The notes under the pieces: model-generated | Told to the model about the DNA's origin: nothing | Database searches by the model: none | Seen by the model: only the letters and a program-made list of their open reading frames with translations | Source of the DNA: Cervus elaphus | Taxonomy: Eukaryota; Chordata; Mammalia; Artiodactyla; Cervidae | Direction: 5' to 3' | NCBI RefSeq assembly: GCF_910594005.1 | Contig: NC_057847.1 | Coordinates: forward strand, 26,139,001 to 26,203,000 | DNA length: 64,000 nucleotides | Program-made: the position numbers and the translations under genes | Part shown: in pieces, positions 9,462 to 20,874 of the stretch | Layout: each line of letters begins with the position of its first letter | How positions within the stretch are numbered: the stretch's first letter is position 1

Positions 9462-11582
9462 CTGCATTCTCAAAAGTGTGGTCTGTGAACCACTGAGGAT
9501 TGCTGAGACCCTCTCAGAAGTCTTTGATGTCAAACTGCTTTTCATAATAATAGTAAAATTACTTGCCTTTTTTGTTGTGTTGACATTTTCACTGATAGTT
9601 GCTAAAACTGCTGTATCTTAGCACAAATCAAAGCTGTGATGATAAACTGTAATAGTAGCAGTATTATTGATGACCATCCACTTGCAGTTAACGAAAAATG
9701 CTAGTTTCACTGAACAATAACCTTGATGAACACATCAAGAGTTACTTTCACTAAATCTTGACCCTTGAATGCTGCATGTCCTTTTTAAAATAATAGCTTT
9801 ATTGAAATATAACTCACATATTATAAAAGTCACTAAAGTATACAATTTAGTGGTTTCTAATACAGGGACAGACTTGTCCAGCCATCACCAGTGTATAATT
9901 TTAGAGCATTTTCACCACCACCCCCAAACCCTATACCCATTAGTAGTCACTCTACATTCCCCCATTCCCTTATCCCCTAGCAACCACTAATCTACTTTTC
10001 TGTCTCTTTGGATTTGCCTATTACATCTTATCAGTAGAAGCATACAATAAATGGCTTTCTGTTTCTGACTGTTTGCATATTTTCAGGCTTCATCTGTGTT
10101 GTAGTCTTTACCAATACTTTGTTCCTTTTTGTGGTTGAATAATATTCCATTGTAGGGATATACCACATTTTGTCCACTTATCCATTGATTGACAGCATTG
10201 CCATTTTTTAGCTATTGAGAGAATGCTGCTGTGAACATTTCTGTACAGTTTTTGGATGTGGACATGTGTTTGTTTCTTTTGGGTATATACTTAGGAGTGG
10301 AATTGCTAGATTGTATGTTTAACATTTTGAAGAACTGCCAAAATGTTTTTCCAAAGTGACTGTCATTTTACATTCTCACCAACAAAAGGGTTCCAGTTTT
10401 CTACACCCCCACCAACACATCATTGTCCTCCTTTTTGATTTTAGACAATGGGTGTGAAGTGGTATCTCATTGTGTTTCTGGTTTATAGTTCCTGCTGCAT
10501 GTTTTTGTAGTATTCTTTGTGATAAAATGGGAACTGTACTATAATAAAGCACTTCTGCTGCATCCCAAAATAAGATGATTATATTTTAAAAAACATATAT
10601 ATTGTTTTCACTTGAGCAGTCGTGTGAGTTGCAAGCTGAGCTAGATGCTTTCAGGAAACACAATACTTGAAAGACTGACAAACTGATTATTGAGTGACTC
10701 ATGTATTTAAGTGACAGATATTTTCTGAAAAAATAAGTGAGCCTGTCCTTCAAAGGAAAAGAATCTGTTTGCTTCCAATGATAAAATTTGGACTTTCCAA
10801 TGAAAATAAGAATTTAGGAAAACTTGTATCTACTACTATGAACTTGATAATGTATTAATAATTTCATTCTTTTCTGATGAGATGGACAGTGTGAAATTAA
10901 TAAATAGGATTTTTTTGAATACTGTATTGTAATGAAATACGCCAACATTTGCAAGATCTTTATGATAGTTCAGTGAATCAGTGGTTTTCAAATGACCAAC
11001 TTATCTTACAAATCATGCGTGGGTGAAAGATAGACTAACAATAAGCATGTGGAAAGTTTATCAATATGTTTTCAGATTCTACACTGCAACTGACGTTTAA
11101 GAAACTGTCACTAGTCAAATTTGGTATAGTATCAAAGAAGAATACGTGGGGCACATTTGGCTGAAAGACTTAACAGATTACTTCTTCCTTTTCCATCCAT
11201 GTATCTTTGTGAGACTAGATATTCTTCATATGCTTCAGCCCAAACCACATGCTGCTGCAGACTGCAGAAGAAAATATGAAACTCCTGTTGTCTTTTTTTA
11301 GCTTAGCTATTAAGGAGATTTGCAAAAATATAAAACATGGCCTTTCATTAACTTCTGTATATATTTTGGGAAAATAGTTGTTTTTCACAAAACAGTAATT
11401 TGTGTTAACATGTAATGGGTTTATTGTTTTCAAATTAATTGAAACATTAAAATTTTCTCTTTTAATTTCTACTACAGTAAATATCAAAAAATGTATCATA
11501 CATGAACAAAAGCTTTTTAGGGACCTCAGTAATATTTAAGAGTTTAGAAGGAGTCCTGAGACCAAAAAGTTTGAAAATACTG
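9462..11582 (+). mobile_element. hAT-type DNA transposon fossil, split by an L1
   Basis: The left end (ctgcattctcaaaagtgtgg) and right end (gagaccaaaaagtttgaaaa, then tactg) are degenerate inverted repeats of the kind seen in Charlie-like hAT elements. Between them are ...catgtaatgggtttattg... and ...aaatatcaaaaaatgta... segments shared with the second copy at 18721-20113. An L1 fragment sits at 9784-10495. 10500-11200 may be a remnant of the internal transposase region, but no ORF survives. Confidence 0.55.
9784..10495 (-). mobile_element. Ancient L1 3' end, antisense
   Basis: It begins with a tttattgaaatataactcaca motif and continues with ...ctatacccattagtagtca..., ...gttgaataatattccattgt..., ...cttttgggtatatacttagg... 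and ...caatgggtgtgaagtggtat.... This is the classic reverse complement of an old mammalian L1 ORF2 end and 3' UTR. It interrupts the hAT element. Confidence 0.8.
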
Positions 11583-12848
11583 GTAGAATGACAGACTCCT
11601 GAAGACATAGATAGTTTTTAAAACCAATTTTTAAAGCTTCCACAAAATTAAAATTATGGAGATCTGTACGTGTTAGAAGACCTCTAGAGAATTTATTTGT
11701 GATTTTGTGAATTTATATTGGTCATGAAATTAGATTGATATGAAGAAGTACTCAGTAATTTATTTCCAAAATAGTATCAAAATAGTAACACTGTTTGAAT
11801 TAAATGCAAAATTGAATTTTTAAGATGATAGTTTATTGAGTGTTGGGCAAGGAAGAGTAAAATAAGCACTCCAGAAGGCCATTAAATTAGGATTTTCTCC
11901 CAATTTTAAAGGAATGAGAAAACAAAAGTTAAAGAGAATGATAATGAAAATGCTGCATAGTACATTGTAGCATATTTAAAAATAAAAACCAAAAAATTGG
12001 AATTTGGGGATAATCTAGTAATAAAACTATTCCTTGGTATACTGTCTTTTTAATTGACAAAAAACTTGTAAGACATGTTTTCTTATGTGAATAATCAGTT
12101 AAAAAAGTGTTAGAACATAGTATGGCCAGATGAACTGCTTAAATCTTGATACCATTTGTTTGCATTTTATTTTTGTTTAGTATGGAAACCATGAAACACA
12201 TTTCCCACATAAAGGAAACCACATAGTTTGTTTTTTTTTTTTTTAAACCAGGGTTCTGGAATTTAATCATCATCTTTTTTTTTTTTTTTTAAAGCTCCCG
12301 TTTAACAGAAATGACTTCTATTCTGACCTGTTTTAAGGTGTGAATCTGATTCAGGGCCCCTCCTCATGAGGGGTATGTTTAGTGCTCTTTACCCCTTAGA
12401 AACCAAACTCCATTTTCCTTGCAACATAGAACTCAGTGGGCCCCAAGCTGCAACCCCAGTCACTCCTTTTATTTCTATTCCTTGCCCACTTAGAAATGCA
12501 TGCTGTTTTTGAAATTTAATTTTTACTCTGCCATTTTTTATGTGTGTGAAACTAAGAAGAGACAGAGGATGAATTTACTTTTGGAAATTACCTTCCAACA
12601 TCTTTTCCAGTCAGAAAATGTCTCCTGAATTAAGCCAAGGCCTAACCCAGTTTTCTCACATTTGAGTCCTGTCAGATTTTGACTTATCCTTTAAGACTGA
12701 GTGTTATATACATTTTAAAATACTGTCACATAACTGCACTGCTTGTACAGTTTTTTTATCTTTAGTTTTTGGTTAATTATTTTTTGGTAGAGTGAACATG
12801 TCCATCAAAGTGTTTATGTCAGGAATTATATCCTGTTTAATTATCTTT
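11583..12848. other. Intronic stretch with no assigned repeat
   Basis: I recognise no gene or repeat here. It holds two long T-runs (around 12231-12244 and 12275-12291). About 12300-12700 is less AT-rich and contains a small perfect hairpin, CCCCTC-CTCAT-GAGGGG at 12357-12373. It could be a conserved non-coding segment or an unrecognised old repeat. Confidence 0.5.
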
Positions 12849-12854
12849 TGTTGT

Positions 12855-13064
12855 TTAGTTGCTCAGTCGTGTCTGACTCTTTGCGACCCCATGGACTGCA
12901 GCACACCAGACTTCTCTGTCCTTTACCATCTCCCAGAGTTTGCTCAAACTCATGTCCATTGAGTTGGTGATGCCATCCGACTGTTTTGTCCTCTGCTGCC
13001 CCCTTCTCCTCCTACTCTTGATCTTTGCCAGCATCAGGGTCTTTTCTGATGAGTTGCTCTTCAC
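12855..13064 (-). pseudogene. BovB ORF C-terminal fragment
   Basis: The 69-codon minus-strand frame ends with a segment reading ...DGITNSMDMSLSKLWEMV... and ...AAVHGVAKSQTRLSN. This matches the conserved C-terminus of the BovB polyprotein, followed by the BovB 3' tail. It is part of the degenerate 12849-15921 element and is separated from the upstream parts by stops. Confidence 0.85.
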
Positions 13065-14309
13065 ATCACGTGGCCAAAGTATTGGCGCTTCGGCATCAGT
13101 CCTTCCGATGAATCCTCAGGGTTGATTTCCTTTAAGATTAACTGGTTTGATTTCCTTGCTGTCCACGGAACTCTCAAGAGTCTTCTTCAGCACCATAGTT
13201 CAAAGGCATCGATTTTTGAGTGCTCAGCCTTCTTTATGGTCACCTCTCACATCTGTACATGACTACTGAGAAAACCATGGATTGACTATCTCAACATTTT
13301 TTGTCTAAGTGGTATTTCTGCTTTCTAATATGTTGTCTAGGTTTGTCATAGCTTTTATTCCAAGGATCAAGTCTCTTTGAATTTCATGGCTGCAGTCCCC
13401 ATCTACAGTGATTTAGGAGCCCAAGAAAATAAAATCTGTCACTGTTTCTACTTTTTCCCCATCTGTTTGCCATGAAGTGATGGGACTGGCTGCAATGATC
13501 TTAGTTTTTTGAATGTTGAGTTTTAAGCCAGCTTTTTCACTCGCCTCTTTCACCCTCATCAAGAGGCTCTTTAGTTCCTCTTCACTTTCTGCCTTTAGAA
13601 TGGTATCTGCATATCTGAGGTTGTTGGTATTTTCCCCAGCAGTCTTGATTCTAGCTTTTGATTCATCCAGCTGGACATTTCACATGATGTATTCTGCATA
13701 TAAGTTAAATAAGCAGGGTGTCAGTATACAGCCTTGATATACTCCTTTGCCAATTTTGAACCAGTCCGTTGTTCCATGTCTGGTTTTAACTTGCTTCTTG
13801 GCCTGCATACAGATTTCTCAGGAGACAGGTAAGGTGGTCTGGTACTCCTCTCTAAGAATTTTCCACAGTTTGTGTGATCCACACCGTCAAAGCCTTTGGC
13901 ATAGTCAGTGAAGCAGATGTAGATGTTTTTCTGGAATTCTCTTGCTTTCTCTATGGTCCAACGAATGTTGTCACTTTGATCTCTGGTTCCTCTGCCTTTG
14001 CTAAACCCACTTGTACATCTGGAAGTTTTCGATTCACATACTGCTGAAGCCTAACTTGAAGGATTTTGAGCATAACTTTACTAGCATTTGAAATGAGTGC
14101 AATTGTATGGTAGTTTGAACATTCTTTGACGTTAACGTTCTTTGGAATTGGAATGAAAACTGACCTTTTCCAGTCCTGTGGCTGCTACTGAGTTTTCCAA
14201 ATTGGCTGACATACTGAGTGCAGCACTTTCACAGCATCATCTTTTAGGATTTTAAATAGCCCAACTGGAATTCCATCACCTCCACTAGCTTTGTTTGTAG
14301 TAATGCTTC

Positions 14310-14561
14310 CTAAGGCACTTGACACTCCAGGATGTCTGACTCTAGGTGAGTGACCACACCATCGTGGTTATATGGGTCGTTAAGACCTTTCTTGTACAAT
14401 TCTTCTGTGTATTCTTGCCACCTCTTTTTAATCTCTTCTTTTAGGTCCTTGCCATTTCTGTCCTTTATTGTGCCCATCCTTGTGTGAAATTTTCCTTTCA
14501 TATCCCCAATTTTCTTGAGATCGCTAGTCTTTCCCATTCTGTTGTTTTTTTCGATTTGCAC
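14310..14561 (-). pseudogene. BovB ORF fragment between endonuclease and reverse transcriptase
   Basis: The 83-codon minus-strand frame contains ...NRMGKTSDLKKI..., ...KDRNGKDLKEEIKKRWQEY... and ...DPYNHDGVVTHLESDILE.... This is the BovB linker just ahead of the reverse transcriptase palm. It is an isolated surviving piece of the degraded element. Confidence 0.85.
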
Positions 14562-15377
14562 TGATCACTGGGGAAGGCTTTCTTCTTGCTAGTCTCTGGA
14601 ATTCTGTGTGCAGTTGAGTATATCTTTCCCTTTCTCCTTTGCGTTTCACTTCTTAACTATTTGTGAGGTCACCTCAGAAAATAATTTTGCTTCCTTTCAT
14701 TTCTTTTTCTTTGGAATGTTTTTGATCACCATCTCCTGTACACTGTTACCATCCTCCATCCATAGTTCTTCACGCACTCTACCAGATTTAATTCCTTGAA
14801 TTTGTTCATCACCTCTACTGTATAGTCATAAGGGATTTGATTTAGGTCATACCTGAATGGCCTAGTGGTTTTCCCAACTTTCTTCAATTTAAGCCTGAAT
14901 TTTGCAATAAAGAGCTCATGATATGAACCACAGCTTTAGGTCTTGTTTTTACTGACTATATAGAGCTTCTCCATCTTCGGCTGCAGAGAATGGAATCAGT
15001 CTGATTTCGGTATTGACCATCTGGTGATGTCCATGTATAGAGTTGTGTCTTGTGTTGTTGTAGGAGGGATGTTTGCTATGACCAGTGTGTTCTCTTGACA
15101 AAACTCTTGTTAGCCTTTGCCCTTCTTCATTTTGTACTCCAAGGACAGACTTGCCTGTTATTCCAGGTATCTCTTGACTTCTACTTTTGCATTAGTCACT
15201 TATGATGAAAAGGACATCTTTTTTTGGTGTTAGTTTTAAAAGGTCTTGAAGGTCATCACAGAACCATTCAGTTTCAGCTTTCTTCAGCATTCATGGTTGG
15301 GGCATAGACTTGGATTACTGTGATGTTGACTTAGAGAGGAACTGAGATCATTCTGTTGTTTTTGAGATTGCACCCAA

Positions 15378-15572
15378 CTATGGATTTTGGACTCTATTCA
15401 CTGTGAGGGCTACTCCATATCTTCTATGGAATTCTTGCCCACAGTGGTTGATACAATGGTCATCTGAATTAAATTCACCTATTCCCATCCATTTCAGTTC
15501 ACTGAGTCCTAAAATATTGATGTTCACTCTTGCCATTTCCTGCTTGACCACATCCAGTTTACTTTGATTCAT
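15378..15572 (-). pseudogene. BovB apurinic-endonuclease domain fragment
   Basis: The 64-codon minus-strand frame contains ...NINILGLSELKWMGIGEF... and ...RYGVALTVNRVQNP. These are landmarks of the RTE/BovB endonuclease domain (exonuclease-endonuclease-phosphatase fold), which nicks target DNA. Flanking parts of the domain are in other frames or broken by stops. Confidence 0.85.
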
Positions 15573-15932
15573 GGATGTAATATTGCAGGTTCCTATGTAA
15601 TATTGTTCTTTGCAGCTTTAGACTTTACTTTTACCACTAGACACACATCCACAACTTAAGTGTTATTTCCATTTTGGCGCCCAGCGTCTTCATTCTTTCT
15701 GGAGCCATTTCTCTGCTCTTGCTCAGTAGCATATCGGATACCTGCCAACCTGGGGGGCTCATCTTCTGGTGCTATATATCATTTTGCTGCATTTTCATAC
15801 TATTTAGTACAGTTAAAAAGACCCCACATGAGAAAAAGCTGAGAGTCAAATTCATTGCTTAAAACCAGTGGCTGGAGTAGGCTTCCTTTTTGTAGCGGTG
15901 AGCTAAAAACAAAGTTGCAGGCTGTTACTCTA

Positions 15933-16137
15933 AAAGTGAAAGTGGCTTAGTCGTGTCTGACCCCATGGACTATAGCCTGCCAGGCTTCTCTCTTCATGGG
16001 ATTTTCCAGGCAGGAATACTGGAGTTGGTTGCCATGCCCTCCTCCAGGGATCTTCTCAACTCAGGGACTGAACCTGCATCCCTCACGTCTCCTGCATTGC
16101 AGGTGGATTCTTTACCCTCTGAGCCACCAGGGAAGGT
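15933..16137 (-). mobile_element. Bov-tA SINE, antisense, with target-site duplication
   Basis: It is the reverse complement of the Bov-tA body: agtcgtgtctgaccccatgg at the left, and tgcattgcaggtggattctt and gagccaccagggaagg at the right. A near-perfect 12-bp direct repeat flanks it (ctgttactctaa at 15922 and ctgttagtctaa at 16138), as expected of a target-site duplication. It sits at the 5' edge of the BovB element. Confidence 0.88.
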
Positions 16138-16148
16138 CTGTTAGTCTA

Positions 16149-16784
16149 AGGTTCAGCTTAAATGAGGCTGTACAAATCATAGATGAGAAGAGGACATGGG
16201 AAATAGGAGGACCCTAGCACCGTCTTACAATCGATTTCTGAACCAGTCTGAACCATTCAGCTATTAACTGGGTGTCTAGGTTTATGATATCCAGTACTAT
16301 CTCTGAAGCCAATAAAAGACCTAAGTCTGCACTAGAGCTAGAAGGACTTGATAGAGACACTTGGAAAAATGGGGTTGTAATGCATAGAGAAGAATTTTAC
16401 TCAATGTAAGTCTGAAACCAAAATTCCAAAGTAAGTGATGAAGGCAGAATCTATGACAGCCTGTAAAATCAACAATTAAGAGATGAATTCATGTCCAACT
16501 GAAGAAACATAATTTAAAAATCTGAAAAGCTAATATGTCAGTGAGATAAAGGAAGCTGTAGCATCTTAGGAAAAAAGTTGTGAAACACAGAAGGTAGATA
16601 TGTAAAAGAAAAAGCCAGTAATCCTAGAAAGGAGAAACATATTTCATTGTTTCTAAGACACATGATGTTTAACATTTTAACATTTCTGAGATCTTGAGTT
16701 TATCTTACAGACCATGACACGTCAGTGTTTAATTTATAGTACTTTTAATTTTTTTACTGGTAGTAGAATGTGTTCTTTGTGGTT
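16149..16784. other. Unassigned stretch between two BovB copies
   Basis: I see no gene and no repeat family I can name in this 0.6-kb AT-rich segment. It may be the original intron sequence into which both BovB elements inserted. Confidence 0.5.
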
Positions 16785-17850
16785 AAGTTGCCCAGTCGTG
16801 TCAGACTCTGCAACCCCGTGGACTGCAGCACACTAGGCTTCCCTGTCCTTCACCGTCTCCCAGAGCTTGCTCAAATTCATGTCCACTGAGTAGGTGATAC
16901 CATCCAACCATCTTGTCCTTTGTCATCCCCTTCTCCTGCCTTCAATCTTTCCCAGCATCAGGGTCTTTTCTAATGAATTGGCTCTTCACATCAGGTGGCC
17001 AAAGTATTGGAGCTTCAGCATCAATCCTTCCAATGAATATTCAGGACTGATTTCCTTTAGGATTGACTGGTTTGATTTCCGTGCAGTCCAATGGCCTCTC
17101 AAAAGAGTCTTCTCCAACACCACAGTTCAAAGCATCAATTCTTCGGCACTCAGCCTTCTTTTTATGGTCCAGCTCTCAGTTCCATACATGACTATTGGAA
17201 AAACCATAGCCTTGACTAGACGGACCTTTGTTTGCAAAGTAATGTCTCTGCTATTTAATATGTTGTCTAGGTTGGTCATAACTTTTCTTCAAAGGAGCAA
17301 GCGTCTTTTAATTTCATGGCTGTAGTCACTATCTGCAGTGATTTTGGAGCCCAAAAAATAGTCTGTCACTGTTTCCATTGTTTTCCCCATCTATTTGCCA
17401 TGAAGCGATGGGACCCCATGCTGTGATCTTAGTTTTCTGAATGTTGAGTTTTAAGCCAGCTTTTTCACTCTCCTCTTTCACTTTCATCAAGAGACTCTTT
17501 AGTTCTTCACTTTCTTCCATAAGGGTGGTGTCATCTGTGTATCTGAGATTATTGATATTTCTCCTGGCAATCTTGATTCCAGCTTGTGTTCCATCCAGAA
17601 CAGCATTTCTCATGATGTACTCTGCACATAAGTTAAATAAGCAGGGTGACAATATACAACCTTGACGTACTCCTTTCCCAATTTGGAACCAGTCTGTTGT
17701 TCCATGTCCAGTTCTAACTGTTGCTTCTTGGCTTACATGCAGGTTTCCTAGGAGGCAGGTCAGGTGGTCTGGTATTACCATCTCTTGAAGAATTTTCCGC
17801 AGATTGTTGTGATCCACAGTTAAGGCTTTAGCATAATCAACGCTTATTAG
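16785..17850 (-). mobile_element. BovB LINE, 5'-truncated, antisense
   Basis: It is a second BovB copy in the same orientation as 12849-15921, covering only the 3' third. The 3' end is near 16785 (ttaagttgcccagtcgtgtc) and homology stops at about 17850. 5' truncation is the usual outcome of target-primed reverse transcription. It is visibly better preserved than the first copy; a 174-codon frame survives at 17329-17853. Confidence 0.9.
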
Positions 17851-17853
17851 CAT
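17329..17853 (-). pseudogene. BovB reverse transcriptase fragment, uninterrupted 174 codons
   Basis: The minus-strand frame contains the RT signature ...GVRQGCILSPCLFNL... (motif B region) and ...NLRYTDDTTLMEES..., the equivalent of the catalytic YADD box, here YTDD. It then reads ...LKLNIQKTKITAWG.... The first aspartate of the DD pair is kept, but the preceding A is T. The N-terminal RT motifs and the endonuclease are absent, so it cannot be active. The last residues near 17329-17370 run out of frame with the family. Confidence 0.88.
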
Positions 17854-18479
17854 TGTCTAGATGAAATAGAAAAATTTGGGGAGACAAACAGGAGAACCTT
17901 GAGGCTGGACATAGGAGAAAATGAGTGAATAGTAGAGTACTAAGACATTTACCCAGAATATAGCTTAGAGGTAATGAACAGGTAGTTAAGACAATTGAAA
18001 GATTGAGAGTCATCAACATAAGAGTTTCAGAAAAAGAGAATAGAGTGGATGACAAGAGAAGCCATATTTGATAAGTTGGCTGAGAATCTTCTTGTGTTGG
18101 AGATAGTTTACAGATGAAAATTTTTCAAATATTAAGCAAGGTAAAAATAAGTCCACCCGTATGTTGAAATTCTGGGGAGAGATAATCTTAAATTTTAACA
18201 GAAGTCAGATTGCTCTCAAAGAAGTTACAGACGTACAATCTTTTCATCAGCCACACACATACCAGAAGATCGTGTAGTAATATGGTATGAGAAAAAAGAA
18301 CTGGCAGCCAAGTATTCTATATGTAGTTAAAATCCTGCTTAAGAGTTAGAATATAATGATGTTTAAAATAATCAAGGACTGAGAGTTTATTATTCAAAGA
18401 CCCTCATAAAACTAACTGCTGAAGGATTAAGTAGAAAAATGGATCCAGAGAAAATGAGGACATAATAGTGATTAAAGTG
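17851..18479 (-). repeat. Probable L2 LINE fragment, antisense
   Basis: Segments such as ...aacaggtagttaagacaattg..., ...gagagtcatcaacataag... and ...agtggatgacaagagaagcc... follow the order of an L2 ORF2 end read in reverse (compare 22930-23790). It is diverged, and part of the interval (18100-18480) is unassigned. Confidence 0.4.
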
Positions 18480-18917
18480 GGTAGAAAATTAATAATGACT
18501 GTAAAATACTAGTAACTTTAAAATTACAGAAAACTTCAAAGATACATAAAAGCAGAGAAATGTATTATGAACCTTAATGTAACTACCTCCCAGCTTCCAA
18601 CAGTTATCAATATTCTGGCATTCTTTGCTATATTCCCACTATGTAAACTTTTGCTCCAGTATCTTAAAGTAAATTCCAGACAATGTATAACTTTACCCAA
18701 AAGTACTGATAAAATGATTCACAGTGTGTGGTCTTGGAGTCCCCAAGACCCTTTGCATAGGTATCTGTGAGGTCAAAGTTATTTTCTTAATAATAGCAAG
18801 ATGCTATTTGCTTATTTCACTTTCATCTCACAAGTGATATACAGTGGAGTGTTTCAAAGGCTGTATGATATGTGATAACAGCAGATTCAGCACAGAAGCA
18901 AATGTGAAGATCTAGCT

Positions 18918-19287
18918 GTTTTTTTTTAATTGAAGTATAGTTGATCTACGATGTTAGTTTCAGGTGTACAGCAGAGCAGTTCAGTCACGTAATATACATA
19001 ACATGCACACACATGAATATATCTTTTCAGATTCTTTTCCATTATAGGTTATTACACGATGTTAAATATAGTTTCCTGTGCTGTGCAGTAGGTCCTTGTT
19101 TATTTTGTATATAGTAGTGTGTATCTGTTAATCCCAAACTCTACTTTATCCCTTCCCTCTCATTTCCCATTAAGTAGTAACCATAAATTTGTTTCCTATG
19201 TCTGTGAGTCTATTTTTGTTTTGTAAATACATTAATTTGTATCAGTGATATATATTTGTCTTTCTCTGACTTATTTTACTTAGTATT
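18918..19287 (-). mobile_element. L1 3' end, antisense, with 8-bp target-site duplication
   Basis: A T-run then taattgaagtatagttgatc, ...caggtgtacagcagagcagt..., ...gtttcctgtgctgtgcagta... and ...tatttttgttttgtaaatac... form the reverse complement of an artiodactyl-age L1 3' end. The octamer atctagct occurs on both sides (18910-18917 and 19288-19295), consistent with a target-site duplication in the hAT element. Confidence 0.8.
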
Positions 19288-19339
19288 ATCTAGCTATTTT
19301 CTAAAAGCCAGATATTAAAGATATTTGCAAGAAAGGCAA

Positions 19340-19664
19340 ACTAGCCTAATTTTTAAAATTATTTATTTATTTATTTATGGCTGTTCTGGGTCTTCATTGC
19401 TGCCTGGCTGGTGAGCGAGGGCTACTCTTCATTTGCAGTGCATGGGCTTCTCATTGCGGTGGCTTGTCTTGTTGCAGAGCATGGGCTCTAGGGCACACAG
19501 GCTTCAGTGGTTGTGGCTCCCAGGCTCTACAGCGGAGGCTCAGAACTTGTAGCACACAAATTTAGTTGCTCTGGGGCATTTAGGATCTTCCTGGACCGGG
19601 GATCGAACCTGTGTCTCCTGCTTGGCAGGCGGATTCTTTACCACTGAGCCACCAGGGAAATCCT
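19340..19664 (-). mobile_element. CHR-type SINE, antisense
   Basis: It reads in reverse: an ATTT-rich tail (attatttatttatttattta), ggctgttctgggtcttcatt, ...gcttctcattgcggtggct..., and a tRNA-like head at the right (ggcggattctttaccactga, gccaccagggaaatcc). This is the cetartiodactyl CHR family. It has retrotransposed into the hAT copy. Confidence 0.88.
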
Positions 19665-19834
19665 ATTCTGATTTTTTAAAAAACATATTTCCCATAAGAT
19701 GATGTTACTTATGCTAACACCAATGAGTTTGTTACTTTAAAATTAATTAATAAACCTTTTAAATGTTCCTAGTTCTGATTTCTAATATGGTAAATACTGA
19801 TACATAAACAAAGACCCTTTGAAATCTTCAAGTT

Positions 19835-20060
19835 TTTAAAAAATGAATCTTTCCCATTTTTATAAAGACATAGTTTACATACAGTAAGATTCACTGTAAA
19901 ATTTTAGTGCAGAGTTACACAATGTCAGTAACTGTACACGGTTGTACAAACACCACCATAATTAAGGTATAGTATCATTTTGTCTCTCCTCTCCATTCCA
20001 GAATGCCACTTCATGATCAGTCATTCTCTTTCACCTCTGGCAAAGGGTGAAACAAAAACT
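19835..20060 (-). repeat. L1 3' fragment, antisense
   Basis: Segments cccatttttataaagacata, ...cagtaagattcactgtaaa..., ...acggttgtacaaacaccacc... and ...gcacttcatgatcagtcat-type text follow an old L1 3' end in reverse. It lies inside the hAT element. Confidence 0.6.
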
Positions 20061-20874
20061 CCTTAAAGTTTTCAGTAATTTTTAAGACTTAAAGTTTGGA
20101 AACTGCTGTGCTAATGAATAAGGATTTTAAGAACCATAACCATAGTACCATTACATACAGTACCCTAAATTGATAGTAACCCTTTAAATGTTTAAGTAAA
20201 TAAATAATATTTGGGTAGTATCCTTGCAATGTTTAGTTTTCCCAAAATGATTAAAAATATCTTTCTAGAATTGATCAAATTAGGATTCAAACAAGGGCCG
20301 TGTCTTTAATCGGTTCATGTGCCTCTTAAGTCTCAGCTTTTCCTCATTGTCATTTGGATTCATTAAGATTTGCAAAACAGTGATTTTTCTAATTTTCTCA
20401 ATACTTTTGTGTTAAGCTGTGATTCTTTTTTCTGAACAGTCTTGTTAGCTGTTTGGTTACCCCCAAAGCACAGTTTGTACAAGAAAGGCAGGATAAGCTG
20501 TTAAATCCATTCCTTTTATTTGTTTTCAGAATGAGTTGGTGTCTTAGCATCCATCAGAGGTTCTCTTTATTTTTTTTAGTATATCATTATGAACTCATTT
20601 TTTTAATCAGTTGTATTTTAATACATGGTATTCATTATTCTTGGTAGTTAATGCTTATTTATATTGTTAAGAAATGGAATGCTAATCCTAAAACAAAAAT
20701 AGGGGTGTGGGACTGGTAGGGGTTGGTTTCTGGTTAAAGATTCTTGTCATTTTTAGGAGGATCATTTTTATAGAGAATAATTTTAGTCTTTTTACATCTA
20801 TTTATAATTTGGATATAAGTATCAAGAGAACAGAAATGCAATTATATATGTATATTTCTAAATTAAGGCTTTTT

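Larger units (their letters stand above)
12849..15921 (-). mobile_element. BovB (RTE) LINE, nearly full length, antisense to SP3
   Basis: It lies in reverse orientation: the 3' end is at about 12849 (gttgctcagtcgtgtctgac) and the 5' part near 15900. Minus-strand translation gives BovB ORF pieces in the expected order: endonuclease (15378-15572), linker (14310-14561), reverse transcriptase region (about 13500-14150, broken) and C-terminus (12855-13064). At roughly 3.1 kb it is close to the family's usual 3.2 kb. Stops and frameshifts mean it is dead. BovB is known to have entered ruminants by horizontal transfer and to mobilise Bov-tA SINEs. Confidence 0.9.
18721..20113 (+). mobile_element. 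hAT-type DNA transposon fossil carrying three later insertions
   Basis: The ends (tgtggtcttggagtccccaa ... gacttaaagtttggaaactg) and inner blocks (tttcttaataatagcaagat; gtatgatatgtgataacagc; aaaattaattaataaacctt) match the family at 9462-11582. It is broken by an L1 (18918-19287), a CHR SINE (19340-19664) and another L1 piece (19835-20060). Its pieces total only about 0.6 kb, so it was a non-autonomous copy. Confidence 0.55.
18480..20640 (-). repeat. Ancient L1 (L1M-type) 3' UTR, antisense, split by a nested hAT cluster
   Basis: The left part (18480-18720: aaaattacagaaaacttcaa, ctaccteccagcttcc-type segment, atcttaaagtaaattccaga) and right part (20115-20640: ggattcaaacaagggccgtg, ...cctcttaagtctcagcttt..., ...tttaatcagttgtatttta...) read as one old L1 3' UTR. 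It is interrupted by the hAT element at 18721-20113, which itself carries later insertions. Confidence 0.55.

Noticed and set aside
12357..12373. Hairpin CCCCTC-CTCAT-GAGGGG
   Set aside because: Six-bp arms are too short to be significant in a window this size.
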